Below are positions 44,403-55,186 of a stretch of DNA of 64,000 bases, in pieces. A program made the translations under genes and the position numbers. Positions within the stretch are counted from its first letter, which is position 1. Each line of letters starts with the position of its first letter. Origin of the DNA: Plotosus lineatus (taxonomy: Eukaryota > Chordata > Actinopteri > Siluriformes > Plotosidae); assembly GCA_024760905.1 (NCBI GenBank), contig CM045733.1, positions 65,539,501-65,603,500 of the forward strand, in the 5' to 3' direction. The notes under the pieces are model-generated. The model made no database searches. It had not been told where the DNA came from and saw only the letters and a program-made list of their open reading frames with translations.

Positions 44403-45957
44403 CTGGTCCTTCTCAAAAAATTAGCATATTGTGATAAAGTTCATTATTTTCTGTAATGTACTGATAAACATTAGACTTTCATATATTTTAGATTCATTAC
44501 ACACAACTGAAGTAGTTCAAGCCTTTTATTGTTTTAATATTGATAGTTTTGGCAAAAAAGTAAAGAAAAACTAAAAATCCCTATCTCAAAATATTAGCAT
44601 ATTTCATCCGACCAATAAATAAAAAGTGTTTTTAATACAAAAAAGTCAACCTTCAAATAATTATGTTCAGTTATGCACTCAGTACTTGGTTGGGAATCCT
44701 TTTGCAGAAATGACTGCTTCAATGCGGCGTGGCATGGAGGCAATCAGCCTGTGGCACTGCTGAGGTGTTACGGAGGCCCAGGATGCTTCGATAGCGGCCT
44801 TAAGCTCATCCACAGTGTTGGGTCTGGTGTCTCTCAACTTTCTCTTCACAATATCCCACAGATTCTCTATGGACTTCAGGTCAGGAGAGTTGGCAGGCCA
44901 ATTGAGCACAGTAATACCATGGTCAGTAAACCATTTAGCAGTGGTTTTGGCACTGTGAGCAGGTGCCAGGTCGTGCTGAAAAATGAAATCTTCATCTCCA
45001 TAAAGCTTTTCAGCAGATGGAAGCATGAAGTGCTCCAAAATCTCCTGATAGCTAGCTGCATTGACCCCGCCCTTGATAAAACACAGTGGACCAACACCAG
45101 CAGCTGACATGGCACCCCAGACCATCACTGACTGTGGGTACTTGACACTGGACTTCAGGCATGTTGGCATTTCCTTCTCCCCAGTCTTCCTCCAGACTCT
45201 GGCACCTTGACTTCCGAATGACATGCAAAATTTGCTTTCATCCGAAAAAAAGTACTTTGGACCACTGAGCAACAATCCAGTGCTGCTTCTCTGTAGCCCA
45301 GGTCAGGTGCTTCTGACACTGTTTCTGGTTCAAAAGTGGCTTGACCTGGGGAATGCGGCACCTGTAGCCCATTTCCTGCACACGCCTGTGCACGGTGGCT
45401 CTGGATATTTCTACTCCAGACTCAGTCCACTACTTCCACAGGTCCCCCAAGGTCTGGAATCGGCCCTTCTTTTACTTTTTCTTTCCCACAGACATCCCAC
45501 CAAGGTACCTTGATCCAGCACTCTGGGAACAGCCTATTCGCTCAGAGATTTCTTTATGTGTCTTACCCTCTTGCTTGAGGGTGTCAATGATGGCCTTCTG
45601 GACAGCAGTCAGGTCGGCAGTCTTACCCATGATTGCGGTTTTGAGTAATGAACCAGGCTGGGAGTTTTTAAAAGCCTCAGGAATCTTTTGCAGGTGTTTA
45701 GAGTTAATTGGTTGATTCAGATGATTAGGTTAATAGCTCGTTTAGACTACCTGAACATGATATGCTAATTTTTTGAGATCGGAATTTCGGGTTTTCATGA
45801 GCTGTATGCCAAAATCATCAGAATTAAAACAATAAAAGACCTGAAATATTTCAGTTGGTGTGCAATGAATCTAAAATATATGAAAGTTTAATTTATCAGT
45901 ACATTACAGAAAATAATGAACTTTATCACAATATGCAAATTTTTTCAGAAGGACCAG
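44403..45957 (-). mobile_element. Tc1/mariner element with double-repeat termini
   Basis: Termini CTGGTCCTTCTCAAAAAATT and its complement, between TA dinucleotides at 44401-44402 and 45958-45959. Each terminal region is about 200 bp and holds two copies of a CTCAAAAAATTAGCATAT-like block (left: 44412 and 44584), the IR/DR layout of Sleeping Beauty-like elements. Total 1555 bp, close to full length, but the gene is broken. Confidence 0.88.
44679..45630 (-). pseudogene. Tc1-like transposase pseudogene (DD34E)
   Basis: The likely start ATG is at 45628-45630 and the frame begins MGKTADLTAVQKAIIDTLKQ. It carries stops near 45475 and 45440 and a net frameshift near 45245. The C-terminal 198 codons are open: FSDESKF, FQHDLAPAHS and SPDLKSIENLW hold the three catalytic residues, with 34 residues between the second Asp and the Glu. 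The usual SPDLNPIE is changed to SPDLKSIE, another sign of decay. Confidence 0.85.
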
Positions 45958-45959
45958 TA

Positions 45960-46741
45960 CAGTGGTACTTCACTTTACGAAAATCTCACCAAACGAAAAA
46001 TGCAGGTTACGAAACGCATTTTCCTAAAATTTTTGTCTCTGTATACGAAACAAGATCACGTTACGAAAGCACCATCTTAAAAATTTAAACGCGCCATTCA
46101 AACATTCAAACAATGCACGAGCTGCCCTCCCATCAATAACGTTCAAACATCCCGCCCCGCTTGCCTTCCATTGGCTAACAACTGAGCTGTCGTTCATGTC
46201 GCCTTCACTCGAGCACCATCTTGGACAGGTCCACCTGACGCCATCTTGTACAGGGATCTCATTGACTCGGAGGGATAACGCAGCTACCTCCCATTGCCTA
46301 TAATGGAGCTGAATCCATCATGATGCTTTTCGTGTAAAGGCCAGCGTTACTGTTGTTTCATGCTTTATTTCTTGACTCAGGCTTTTAACCTTCCATAAAT
46401 ATTTGTAAGATTATAACTCTGCAAAAAAAGACATGGTCAACATGCATGCACACATGCTCGCGCGCGCGCGCGTGATTTCTGGTGCGAGTGAGAAGAAGAA
46501 ATGGGCTCGAGTGATATCACAAAGGAATATGGCCAAACCTGTCAACCATCGGTATGATATTGAAGCAGAAGGAGGTCTTAAAAGGTTTGCTGTTATCATT
46601 TTTAAAGGGTTTAGGGTTTAGTATTCGGAGCCTTGGAACGAATCACATGTTTTACATGTAACATGCGGTTCAATTTACGAAAAATGCAGGTTAAGAAAAA
46701 GGCTCTGGAACGGATTAATTTCGTAAGGTGAGGTACCACTG
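45960..46741 (+). mobile_element. Tigger/pogo-like element, family 1
   Basis: Starts CAGTGGTACTTCACTTTACG and ends TCGTAAGGTGAGGTACCACTG before TA. Opposite orientation to the copies at 10376, 15630 and 18752. It directly abuts the Tc1 element, sharing the TA at 45958-45959. Inside, a decayed HTH-coding stretch (about 46470-46580) and a short (CG)n run. Confidence 0.85.
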
Positions 46742-46779
46742 TATTGTTATTCTGTTTTTGGTGTATATACATTACTATA

Positions 46780-47080
46780 GGGGCCGGTGGTGTAGTGGTT
46801 TGGGTGCTGGGCTCATGATCAGGAGGTTGTGTGTTTGAATCCCAGTTAGATTCCCACTGTGCTAAGACCCCTGGGCAAGGTCTTAACCACCAGTGTGCCT
46901 CTGTTCACCCAGCAGTATCAATGGCTACCAGTAAAAATATACTGGGAAGGTAGCCTGCGATAGACTAGCGTCCCGTCCAGGAGGAGTTGAACTCCTGTTA
47001 GCTTCACGCTACGGAAACTGGGAATAAACACCGGCCTGATGAGCCACTATGCTCGGGTGTAAAAAGCCCACCGGACTACC
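46780..47080 (+). repeat. SINE type D, copy 1
   Basis: tRNA-like head GGCCGGTGGTGTAGTGGTTT with B-box GTGTTTGAATCCC, then GCAAGGTCTTAACCACCAGT, AGTAAAAATATACTGGGAAG and GAGGAGTTGAACTCCTG. The tail reads CACGCTACGGAAACTGGG and GCCTGATGAGCC. Three copies in the window share the head, body and tail. Confidence 0.75.
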
Positions 47081-47107
47081 TATTACCTACCTATACATTA
47101 CTATAGA

Positions 47108-47440
47108 TACACAGGGTGGCATGGTGGTGCACTGGTTAGCACATCCGCCCTCAGAACGAGAAGGTCCCAGGTTCTATTCCCAGGCGGAGGTATTGCTTGT
47201 GTCAAGTTTGCATGTTCTCCACGTGCTTGCGTGGGCTTCCTCCTGGCATCCCAGTTTTCAAAGCCATGCACATGAGGTCAATTAATTATTCCAAACTGCT
47301 CAAAAACATGAGTGCAAGTATGAATCTGTGATGGTCCGTGGGGGGTGTTTGTACCCTGCTTTCTCCCCCAGTGTCAGCTAAGATAAGTTCCACCTCCTCC
47401 TAACCCGAGTAGAATTAAACAGTTCAGCAAATGATGGAGT
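47108..47440 (+). repeat. SINE type C, plus strand, diverged
   Basis: Head GGGTGGCATGGTGGTGCACTG, B-box GGTTCTATTCCC, body TTGCATGTTCTCCACGTGC, tail with GTGTCAGCTAAGATAAG and GCAAATGATGGAG. Confidence 0.75.
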
Positions 47441-47458
47441 GAAGAGAGAGCGCACAAG

Positions 47459-48560
47459 ACAGCACCTAATTCATTACCTGTAGCGATTATCCGTCAGAGT
47501 CACGGAGGACGCTAAAGTGGCGAGAGGCGGGGCACAAGTAACCCTAACCTAGAAGCGCTTTATTCAGAATAACAGTGCGTCCAAAACAAAGTGTTCGAAG
47601 GATGGGAAAAAAAGAAAAAAAAAAAAAACTGCTGAGAATTCTAACACAATGAAATAAATTACATGAGATGATATGTTTGATATGACGATTATAATATATG
47701 TTGTGTTGTTAGTCTGACAAGGATTTAGTTTTGCGTGCTGGCGCTACGGGGCTCCAGGGTTCCAGAACGGGGCTGTGATTGAGACTTTAAGGTTCAGAAT
47801 AGTTGCAGTGACTCTACTCAGGTTGAAAATGTGTCATTTTTATAACAGTATGTCAGAAGGTGTCAGAACCAACATAAGCGCGTCTATCTGAAACTGTCAG
47901 ATTATGATAAACACGCAGCGCCACTGAGAATTTGCGAATCCAGTGAGATTTCCCCGCCTACACTTTTCCGATGTCTGAAGAGAGCAGACGCTGCGACAGC
48001 ACGGCGAAGGGGTTGAGACACCGAGCGGAAACATTCAGGAAGGATGTTCTCATAATATCTACTGCTCGTCAGACAATTCAAGAATTAAGGATGCTCTGTG
48101 TGTATACAATAATAAAGCTCGTTTATTACCAGTGAGATATTTTGCCACGATGACCTAGGAAATCGCACGGAAAGTGTGAATTTTTCCGTACGAGCGGCCA
48201 GGCGTCGATTGTCCTGCTGTCAGAGGTCATTGTGGCTCCTGGCTGATGATCAGCTTTTCCACATCCTTGCTTTAATGCTAGCCTGGCTTAATAAAATATG
48301 CCATTTCTATTCATAGACTGTACACAGTAATGTGGACGAGCAATTGTGTTTCGTTGTAAGTTGAGCCGCGTCAGACACGGAGCTCTTTTGGCATTTGCCC
48401 TGCATAAACATGGCTGGCTAACCTTCACATTTAGCACAGCCAGATCCGGGTCGATGCCCATCTGCTGCTCTGTCGGTGAACGATGTAGTTGTAAAGCGAT
48501 GGTCGCCATGTTGTAGGATGTGGAGTTTTGGAGACCAAGATATTAAACAGTTTCCTCTTG
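47459..48560. other. Repeat-free, CpG-rich unique stretch; weak first-exon candidate
   Basis: About 1.1 kb without repeats and with raised CpG (especially 47890-48060 and 48150-48500). On the minus strand an ATG in good context (ACATGGCG, 48507-48509) opens MATIALQLHRSPTEQQMGID and continues PDLAVLNVK, after which AAG|GTTAGC could be a donor. I recognise no protein. It lies 22 kb upstream of the mid2-like exon on the same strand, so a 5' exon or neighbouring promoter is possible but unproven. Confidence 0.2.
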
Positions 48561-48699
48561 AAGGTGGATGAGAGTGAGAAATCGATCAAACTCTACATCA
48601 GCACGGGGGAAAGTAAATAAATAAATAAATAAATAAAAGCTCGAGCTGGGGCGGCCTGTATAACAAAAAAACAATCCTGACACTTTGCTTTACTAGTGA

Positions 48700-48905
48700 G
48701 ACACAGAATGTATTCCAATATGCTGATTTGCTCACTGACAGCCAATAAGCGTACTGGACTGTGGGATGAAACCAACGTTCTCAGAGGAAGCCCACACAAG
48801 CATGTAGAGAGCATGCAAACCCCACCCCGAGCCTGGGAATCGAACCTAGTACCTTCTTTCTGTGGGGCAGGTGGGCTAACCACTCCAACACTGTGCTATT
48901 TTATA
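48700..48905 (-). repeat. SINE type C fragment
   Basis: Minus-strand body and head: AGAGGAAGCCCACACAAGC, GGGAATCGAACCTAGTACC, ending CACTCCAACACTGTGC. Confidence 0.7.
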
Positions 48906-49115
48906 CCGGGGATTTAGCTCAGTTGGTAAAGCGTCCGCTTTATCCTCGGGAAGGTCGGAGTTCGAATCTGGTCGCGTCATACCATAAGACGTTAAAATTT
49001 GGGAGTTGTTGCTTCCTGCTTGGCGCTCAGCATCAAAAGGATAGAACAACGCAATATTCTCATGCACGGTGAGCATACGCGTGTATGAATAATGCGCTAT
49101 ACAAGCATCCATAAT
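48906..49115 (+). repeat. tRNA-headed SINE of a fifth type (E)
   Basis: GGGGATTTAGCTCAGTTGGT with A box, and GGAGTTCGAATCTGGTCG as B box, form a tRNA-like head of about 73 bp. A non-tRNA body follows (GGAGTTGTTGCTTCCTGC, GGCGCTCAGCATCAAAAGG) and an end AATGCGCTATACAAGCATCC with an AAT-rich tail. Confidence 0.65.
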
Positions 49116-49254
49116 AATATTTTATTTGATTAAAAAAAAAAAATCGCAAAAAAGTGCTCTTTTAATTGGAAATTTTTATTGAATAAATATACGGACAAAA
49201 ACAAATGAAATAAATAACAGCGTGTCTCCTATACGTGCTTTTGAAGCCCCATAT

Positions 49255-49344
49255 TCATAATGAGGGTCGTGGAGAGGCTGTTCCCGTACTCAGTTGACTC
49301 TGGGTGAGGGCAGGGTAGCAAGCCAGGCCATTGTAGGAGCAGCA

Positions 49345-49424
<80 letters not shown>

Positions 49425-49480
49425 CCATTCGCACTCAAACTCACACCATGGGGCAATTTGGAATCACCAATTAGCCTACT
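49255..49480 (-). repeat. SINE type C remnant with (CA)n
   Basis: Tail remnant GTCGTGGAGAGGCTGTTCCC, a long CA repeat (49349-49421), and body CCAATTAGCCTACT. Confidence 0.65.
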
Positions 49481-49484
49481 ACCT

Positions 49485-49720
49485 CAGTGCAGCTCACTGG
49501 GTTATCAAAGGCCGGCCATGGCTCTCACTGTCTATGGTGTGAGGTTCATGTAAAAGAACCATTGCTGACTTTCGACAAGAGTAGCTGTATAACCGTCAGC
49601 GTGTTTCCACCCTGCGATGGCCTGATGAGCTGTCCAGGGTGTACTCTGCCCTCGCTCAGAGTCAGCTCAGCTGGGCGCCAGCCTCCCCGTGACCCTAAGT
49701 AAGATTTAGTAAATGGATGA
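49485..49720 (+). repeat. SINE type B, head-truncated
   Basis: Starts in the body at CAGTGCAGCTCACTGGG; tail to GTGACCCTAAGTAAG and ATGAATGAATGA. Confidence 0.8.
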
Positions 49721-49732
49721 ATGAATGAACTA

Positions 49733-49890
49733 GCCTACTGTGCATCTTTTTGGACAATAGGAGAAAGCCAGAGTACCCAGAGGAAACCCATGCAAGCACT
49801 GAGAACAAACACAGAAATGCCCAAAGCCCAGGAACCAAAATCAGGACCATCTTGCTGTGAGGCAGACGTACTAACAGCACACTGCCGTGC
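49733..49890 (-). repeat. SINE type C fragment
   Basis: Minus-strand body and head: CTACTGTGCATCTTTTTGGA, GTACCCAGAGGAAACCCATG, ending CACACTGCCGTGC. Confidence 0.65.
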
Positions 49891-49942
49891 GGACTTGGGG
49901 AGGGGGGGGGGTTATATTTTTTATATATATATATATAAAACT

Positions 49943-50125
49943 GAACTGGGAAGAAGGAGGGGCACGTTCAGTCTGTTGTTTGTAAACAATGGACGCAGCG
50001 TCATTACGTCAGCGTACTACGTAGGTACGTCTAAACTCAAAATTTGACTTTTTTTTTTTGAGGAAAAAAAAAAACGTAAAATTGAAAAAACGTAAAATGG
50101 ATAAACGTAAGTCAGGGAGCGTCTG
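49943..50125 (-). mobile_element. Tigger family 2, one end
   Basis: CTGGGAAGAAGGAGGGGCAC through TAAACGTAAGTCAGGGAGCG TCTG followed by TA. It matches the right part of the copy at 32959. The left portion is absent. Confidence 0.7.
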
Positions 50126-51129
50126 TATATCAATCACATTACAAAAAAATATACAAATCTGTAATAAACATCACACATCACATCATATGGCCCATCCCAC
50201 CCTTAAAGTCTCACTAACCACAAGTCTTCATGCTAGTTTTCACAAATCTACTATACAGCAGTTTCATATGAGTCCCTCAGCCTTAAATAGACATATGACT
50301 CCATCTAAATGTAGAAATAATGTATGCGGCAATTTATAAAACAGCAAGCAATAAACAAACAAGTGTCAAAAAACAAAGTTGGATGCTTTGTTCCTTTCCG
50401 CGGCGTTCAGCACGATATCGCCTTCTACTCAGAACGAAAACATTTCCTGTGGATGACACAACAAAGTGAGGCTGAGCTCATCATTTAAATTGCACTGCTG
50501 TTGCCAGAGCCGCACTCGATCGCACCTTCACCCTACACAATGACGTTAAGACCTTCAAACGTCCTGTCATTTTCCTAATGCTCTTAGCTCGAGCTGCGTC
50601 TCATTGTCCCGGAGCTCAGTATAGCGTCTCCGCTCTCTCTTCCTCACCCCAAAGCACTTCCATTATTGATGTGCTTCTGCTCTGGTAAGAACAAAACCAG
50701 GGTATGCAAAAGCTTATAAGATATTTAGCACGGTTTAAAGAACAGGAAACAGGGGAAAAAAAAAAAAAAAAAAAAGGCTACCAAAATGATAGTGTGACCT
50801 CACTGTCCCTGTGAGTGACCCTCACCCAGGAGTCACTGTTTCCCAAAACTGTAGGAAGAAATACGGCAAATTCGAAATGGACACAGACCGCATTTCTCAT
50901 TGTCGCCGTGTCCTCTGCAGAGCTGAGGCAGCACGAGGGTATATGGAATATCAGACTCTTTTCTGATTGAGCTTTGGCACTGTGGGTCCATGTCTCAGAG
51001 AAAGTAAATAGACTTTGATTTTTTCATTCCTCTCAAAGTACGAGAGTCAATTACAAAAGAATCAATGACAAAGGATGACGTGGTGAGATTCACCCGTTTC
51101 TACTTCATGTTCGACTTTTGATATTGAAA
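50126..51129. other. Unannotated unique sequence
   Basis: No gene or repeat recognised; A-run at 50756-50775. Confidence 0.4.
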
Positions 51130-51168
51130 CACACACACACATACACACACATACACACACACATATAT

Positions 51169-51204
<36 letters not shown>
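51130..51204. repeat. (AC)n microsatellite
   Basis: AC run interrupted by ATAC and ATAT units. Confidence 0.95.
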
Positions 51205-51210
<6 letters not shown>

Positions 51211-52019
51211 CCAATTTCCTATTTAGAGTTGAATGATTTCGGTTACATGGTGTGTTTTCGGAGAACAACACTAATTGAAAAGCAACATCTATATTCCCTT
51301 CTTCAGGGTGTTCTGTGTGAGTCTCTGATGACAGATAATAACTAGTTAATCAATACGACTGTAAACATTCGCAGACGCCACGGTAAATCCTTTAGTTACA
51401 GCTGGCTGTAAACACGTTTTCAGACACAGTCATTTTCAGTGTTTTATTGCCAGGTGCCTGGACACCGGTGATGAGTTTCTGTACTGCGTTCGGATGTGAC
51501 ATGCTAAGCACATCTGTACCTGCCGCTACATGTAAATATGCGACGATATGAACAATGGTCGCTCTGGTCGGATCATGGAATTGGTGTTCAGAGCAGATTT
51601 TTTAAGTCAGATTACTAATATGCAAAGCAAACTTACAACCGTGTCTGTATTTCCTTGGCCGTGAGAATTTTTCGATTTTGCATCTGTACCCAAGCACGGT
51701 GCATTTGAAATTAAATAAAGCAGCAGTGAGATGCATGAAATAAAGATTTCTTTCAAGGGGGTTAAGCAGTGTGGGGTTGAGGTCGGTGCTCTATGCAAGA
51801 GACTCTCTTTCTCCCCACTTCAGCCTCGGCAAGGCGTGTCTTCATGGAGCTCAGTGTGTGTGTGTGTGCGCAGGGGGGACAGTCACGCTCGAAAAGGTTT
51901 GTACCTCTTAATTCTAATGAAACTGGAACTCAACAGCAACAACAGTATGATGGACAAGTGTCCAAAAAAATTAGCCGATACAGTGTGTATATATGAGAGA
52001 GGGATGAGGAATAGAGGAG
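51205..52019. other. Unannotated unique sequence
   Basis: No gene or repeat family recognised. Confidence 0.4.
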
Positions 52020-52082
52020 GGGGGGTAGAGAGAGAGAGAGAGACAAATAGAAAGAGAGAGTGGGGAGAAATAGAGAGACAGT

Positions 52083-52144
<62 letters not shown>

Positions 52145-52203
52145 GACATATACATACATACAGAGAGTACAGAGAGGGGGGAGAAAGATTGAGGGAGCGA
52201 GAC

Positions 52204-52240
<37 letters not shown>

Positions 52241-52286
52241 GAGAGTTGGGAGAGAGAGAGAGAGAGCGAGAGAGTTGGGAGACAAT

Positions 52287-52326
<40 letters not shown>

Positions 52327-52444
52327 TGGGGGTGAGGGGAGAAAGATGCCAGGAAAGAGGCAGATAGAAAGAGAGAGTTCAGAGACAATGGGAGAGAGAA
52401 AGTGAGAGAGAGAGCGGGGGGTGGGGGTGGAGAAAGATAGAAGG

Positions 52445-52477
<33 letters not shown>

Positions 52478-52641
52478 TGGGGGAGAAAGATGCCAGGAAA
52501 GAGACAGACAGAAAGAGAGAGTTTGGAGACTTGGGAGAGTTGGGAGAGAGAAAGTGAGAAAGAGAGAGAGAGAGAGAGGGGTGGGAGGGAGAAAGATAGA
52601 AGGAGAGAGACAGATAGAAAGAGAGAGTTGGAAGACAATGG

Positions 52642-52674
<33 letters not shown>

Positions 52675-52701
52675 CAGATAGAAAGAGAGTTGGAAGACAA
52701 T

Positions 52702-52745
<44 letters not shown>
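52020..52745. repeat. (GA)n-rich tract with an (AT)n block
   Basis: Plus strand is almost purely purine for about 700 bp: GAGA runs with repeated units such as GAGAGTTGGAAGACAATGGG, plus an AT block at 52085-52142. The long open frames on both strands (Arg/Glu-rich one way, Ser/Leu-rich the other) are by-products of the repeat. Confidence 0.95.
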
Positions 52746-52746
<1 letters not shown>

Positions 52747-52764
52747 GTTTCATGGCTTGATATT

Positions 52765-53115
52765 GTTATTCATTCATTACTTCGTTGTCTAAGCTGCTTA
52801 ATCCTAATTAATGTCGCGGGGAAGTTGGCACCCATCTCAGCTGACTCTGGGCGAAGGCAGGGTACACCCTAGCCAGCTCACCAGGCCAGCGCAGGGCCAA
52901 CACTCATACAGCCATTCATAACTCCCACTCAGGGATGATTTGGATCAGCCACTTAGCCCACTGTGCATGTTTTTGGACTGTGAGAGGAAACCGGAGAACC
53001 CGGAGGAAACCCACACAAGCCCAGCGAGGGAGAACATGCAAACTCCACACAAAAACGCCGGAGCTGGGAATCGAACCCAGGACCTTCTTGCTATGAGGCG
53101 GCAGTGCCACCTGAT
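52765..53115 (-). repeat. SINE type C, complete
   Basis: Minus-strand: tail ATTCATTCATTACTTCG and GCTTAATCCTAATTAATGTC, body CTGTGCATGTTTTTGGACTG, head region GGGAATCGAACCCAGGACC. Confidence 0.85.
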
Positions 53116-53340
53116 ATTGTTATATTACTAATTTCTTTTTTTTTTTACTATTTTATTTCTGCTTGTATCAAAAGCAACTTAATCTCGTTAGTGCACGAAA
53201 TCTCGAGTCTGCTGCAACGTTAATGAAAACCTGTCGATACTCTCGCTTACAAAAAACACTGAGACTCAAGCGCCATTCGAATGGAATTAAGTTTACATTG
53301 GGTTCTGGGATAATTTACAGTTACACAGGAGCTCTAGGGG

Positions 53341-53540
53341 TGTGGGCCGGTGGTGTAGTGGTTAGGGTGTTGCGGTCATGACCGGGAGGTTGTGAGTTCG
53401 AATCCCACTAAGACCTGCCTCTGTTCACCCAGCAGTATAAATGGGTACCAGTAAAAATATACTGGGAAGGTAACCTGCGATGGACTGGCGTCCCATCCAG
53501 GAGGAGTTGAACTCCTGGTCGCTTCACGCTACAGAAACCT
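53341..53540 (+). repeat. SINE type D, copy 2
   Basis: GGCCGGTGGTGTAGTGGTTA, B-box GAGTTCGAATCCC, GAGGAGTTGAACTCCTG and CTTCACGCTACAGAAAC. The central part (TAAGACC to CTGCC) is shortened. Confidence 0.75.
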
Positions 53541-53644
53541 AGTTATTGATTTTATTTATTTATTTTTACCAAACTCACCTGAATAAACATCTGTAATTTT
53601 CTATGGAGATGTTGCCTTTGTGGAAATAAAAAAGTTTGCTTCCT

Positions 53645-53965
53645 GTACTTGGTCCTGTAGCACAAGCATCAGTAACTCTGGACTCTCGAGTGGCACAACG
53701 ACAAAATGTGCAACTATCAGCCAAGCGATCATCAGTCTACATTCAGGTTGATGCCGTCCACAACCGGGAGCCGCTGGGCACTAATTGGCTGAGCTCTCAT
53801 GGGCAAGAGGGATGGCATCTGCTTCCCTTTAAACTCACAGCGATCACCGGTCGATCGTAGGCATCTGTGGTCTCGTTTGTACGAGGCGGGTGTCCTTCCG
53901 ACTGTGTAAGGTTTCCCGAAACGCACATGTGCAGCAGGTCATAAAGAGGAAGGTGTCATGGAGGG
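53645..53965 (+). repeat. V-SINE-like repeat, copy 2
   Basis: CTAATTGGCTGAGCTCTCAT, GAGGGATGGCATCTGC and TCACAGCGATCACCGG match the copy at 42346 in order. Both ends are diverged. Confidence 0.5.
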
Positions 53966-54072
53966 GGCATGTGCATGCTTACGCCCCTCCCTGGTTGGTG
54001 ATGATCATGTGATAGGTAAGGCAATATATTTACTGGTGGTAATTAGATACGACTAAAATTAGAGGGGGGTGG

Positions 54073-54415
54073 AAGTGGTGGCCTCGTGTTAAGGTGCTGG
54101 ATTACTCATCCCAAGGTCGAGAGTTCAAGCCGCCTACTCTTGGTGGATTGTCACTGCTGTCCCCCAAGTGCGGCGAACCTGGTTACCAAAGGCCGGACAT
54201 GTCTGTCACTGTCCATAGTGAGAGGTTTGTGTGAAAGAACCATTGCTGACTTTCATAAAGAGGAGATGCATAGCCGTCAGCATGTTTCTGCCCTGCGATG
54301 GCCTGGCGAGCTGTCCAGGGTGTACTCTGCCTTTGCCCAGAGTCAGTTGAGATGGGCTCCAGACTCCCCGTGACACCAATTAGGATTAAGCGGTTCAGAA
54401 AATAAAAGAAAATTA
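54073..54415 (+). repeat. SINE type B, full length
   Basis: Head GGTGGCCTCGTGTTAAGGTG, GAGAGTTCAAGCC B-box, body and tail (ACACCAATTAGGATTAAGCG). Somewhat diverged. Confidence 0.85.
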
Positions 54416-55186
54416 GACGGGGGAAATGGTGGGTGTGGCAGGTGGGAGGAGCATCAGTGACTCTTCCCCGGATATTGAACACATGTTTATATTATTGCTA
54501 TGTAATAGCGACATTGCTATTACATCTCCAAATATGCCGAAATATTACTGCCACACGCCTATTTTCTTTTCATTCGCAGAGCCGTTACTGAGGGGAACCC
54601 ACTTCCATGTTACGTGTTCCATCAGAAACGTCATCACTGAAAGTCTTCCCCGGTTTTGACCCCCAAAACGTTTAGCAGCCTTTTCACGGCAGTCTTTCTT
54701 GAAGCTGCATCTGACCTGATCCAGATTTTATCTTTTACGTGCTGGATGACGGCCAAGCAGCACTGGCACAGAACACAGTGTGTTTAATGAGAGTCGTCAT
54801 ACTGATGAGAGATGTTAGAGATCTCATTTCCCTCCCTACATCTCCTGCCTCTCATCCCACTTCAAAAACCAGGCTTGAATTTAACCCTTCAAACTTTAAT
54901 CGCTGGAGCGGGAGATGAGCATGGAAATCTTGAACTGATTAAAATGGTATTCAAGCTCCCGGGTTGGCTGTAATGGACTTATGCTTTTCCTTTAACATTT
55001 AGTTTGGAGCTCAGCTGATGGAAGCCAATGGCAAGACTACACAGATATTCGAATGAGGAAAAACAACAGCCAGAAATGTGACGACCAAATGCAACGCGGT
55101 TCATTAATAACATTCCGCTTTTACGCTCTTGAGCAATTGAACCTCAAATCATTTGGTAATTGGGGGCGGTACCTCTGGATTAGCAA
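54416..55186. other. Unannotated unique sequence
   Basis: No feature recognised. Confidence 0.4.

Noticed and set aside
44673..45107. 144-codon plus-strand frame
   Set aside because: Antisense of the second Tc1 transposase.
48906..48980. Possible functional tRNA gene
   Set aside because: A and B boxes are present, but the anticodon arm does not pair well and a SINE body follows directly.
51883..52753. Long Ser/Leu-rich and Arg/Glu-rich frames of up to 256 codons
   Set aside because: Products of the (GA)n tract read on the two strands; no complexity beyond the repeat.
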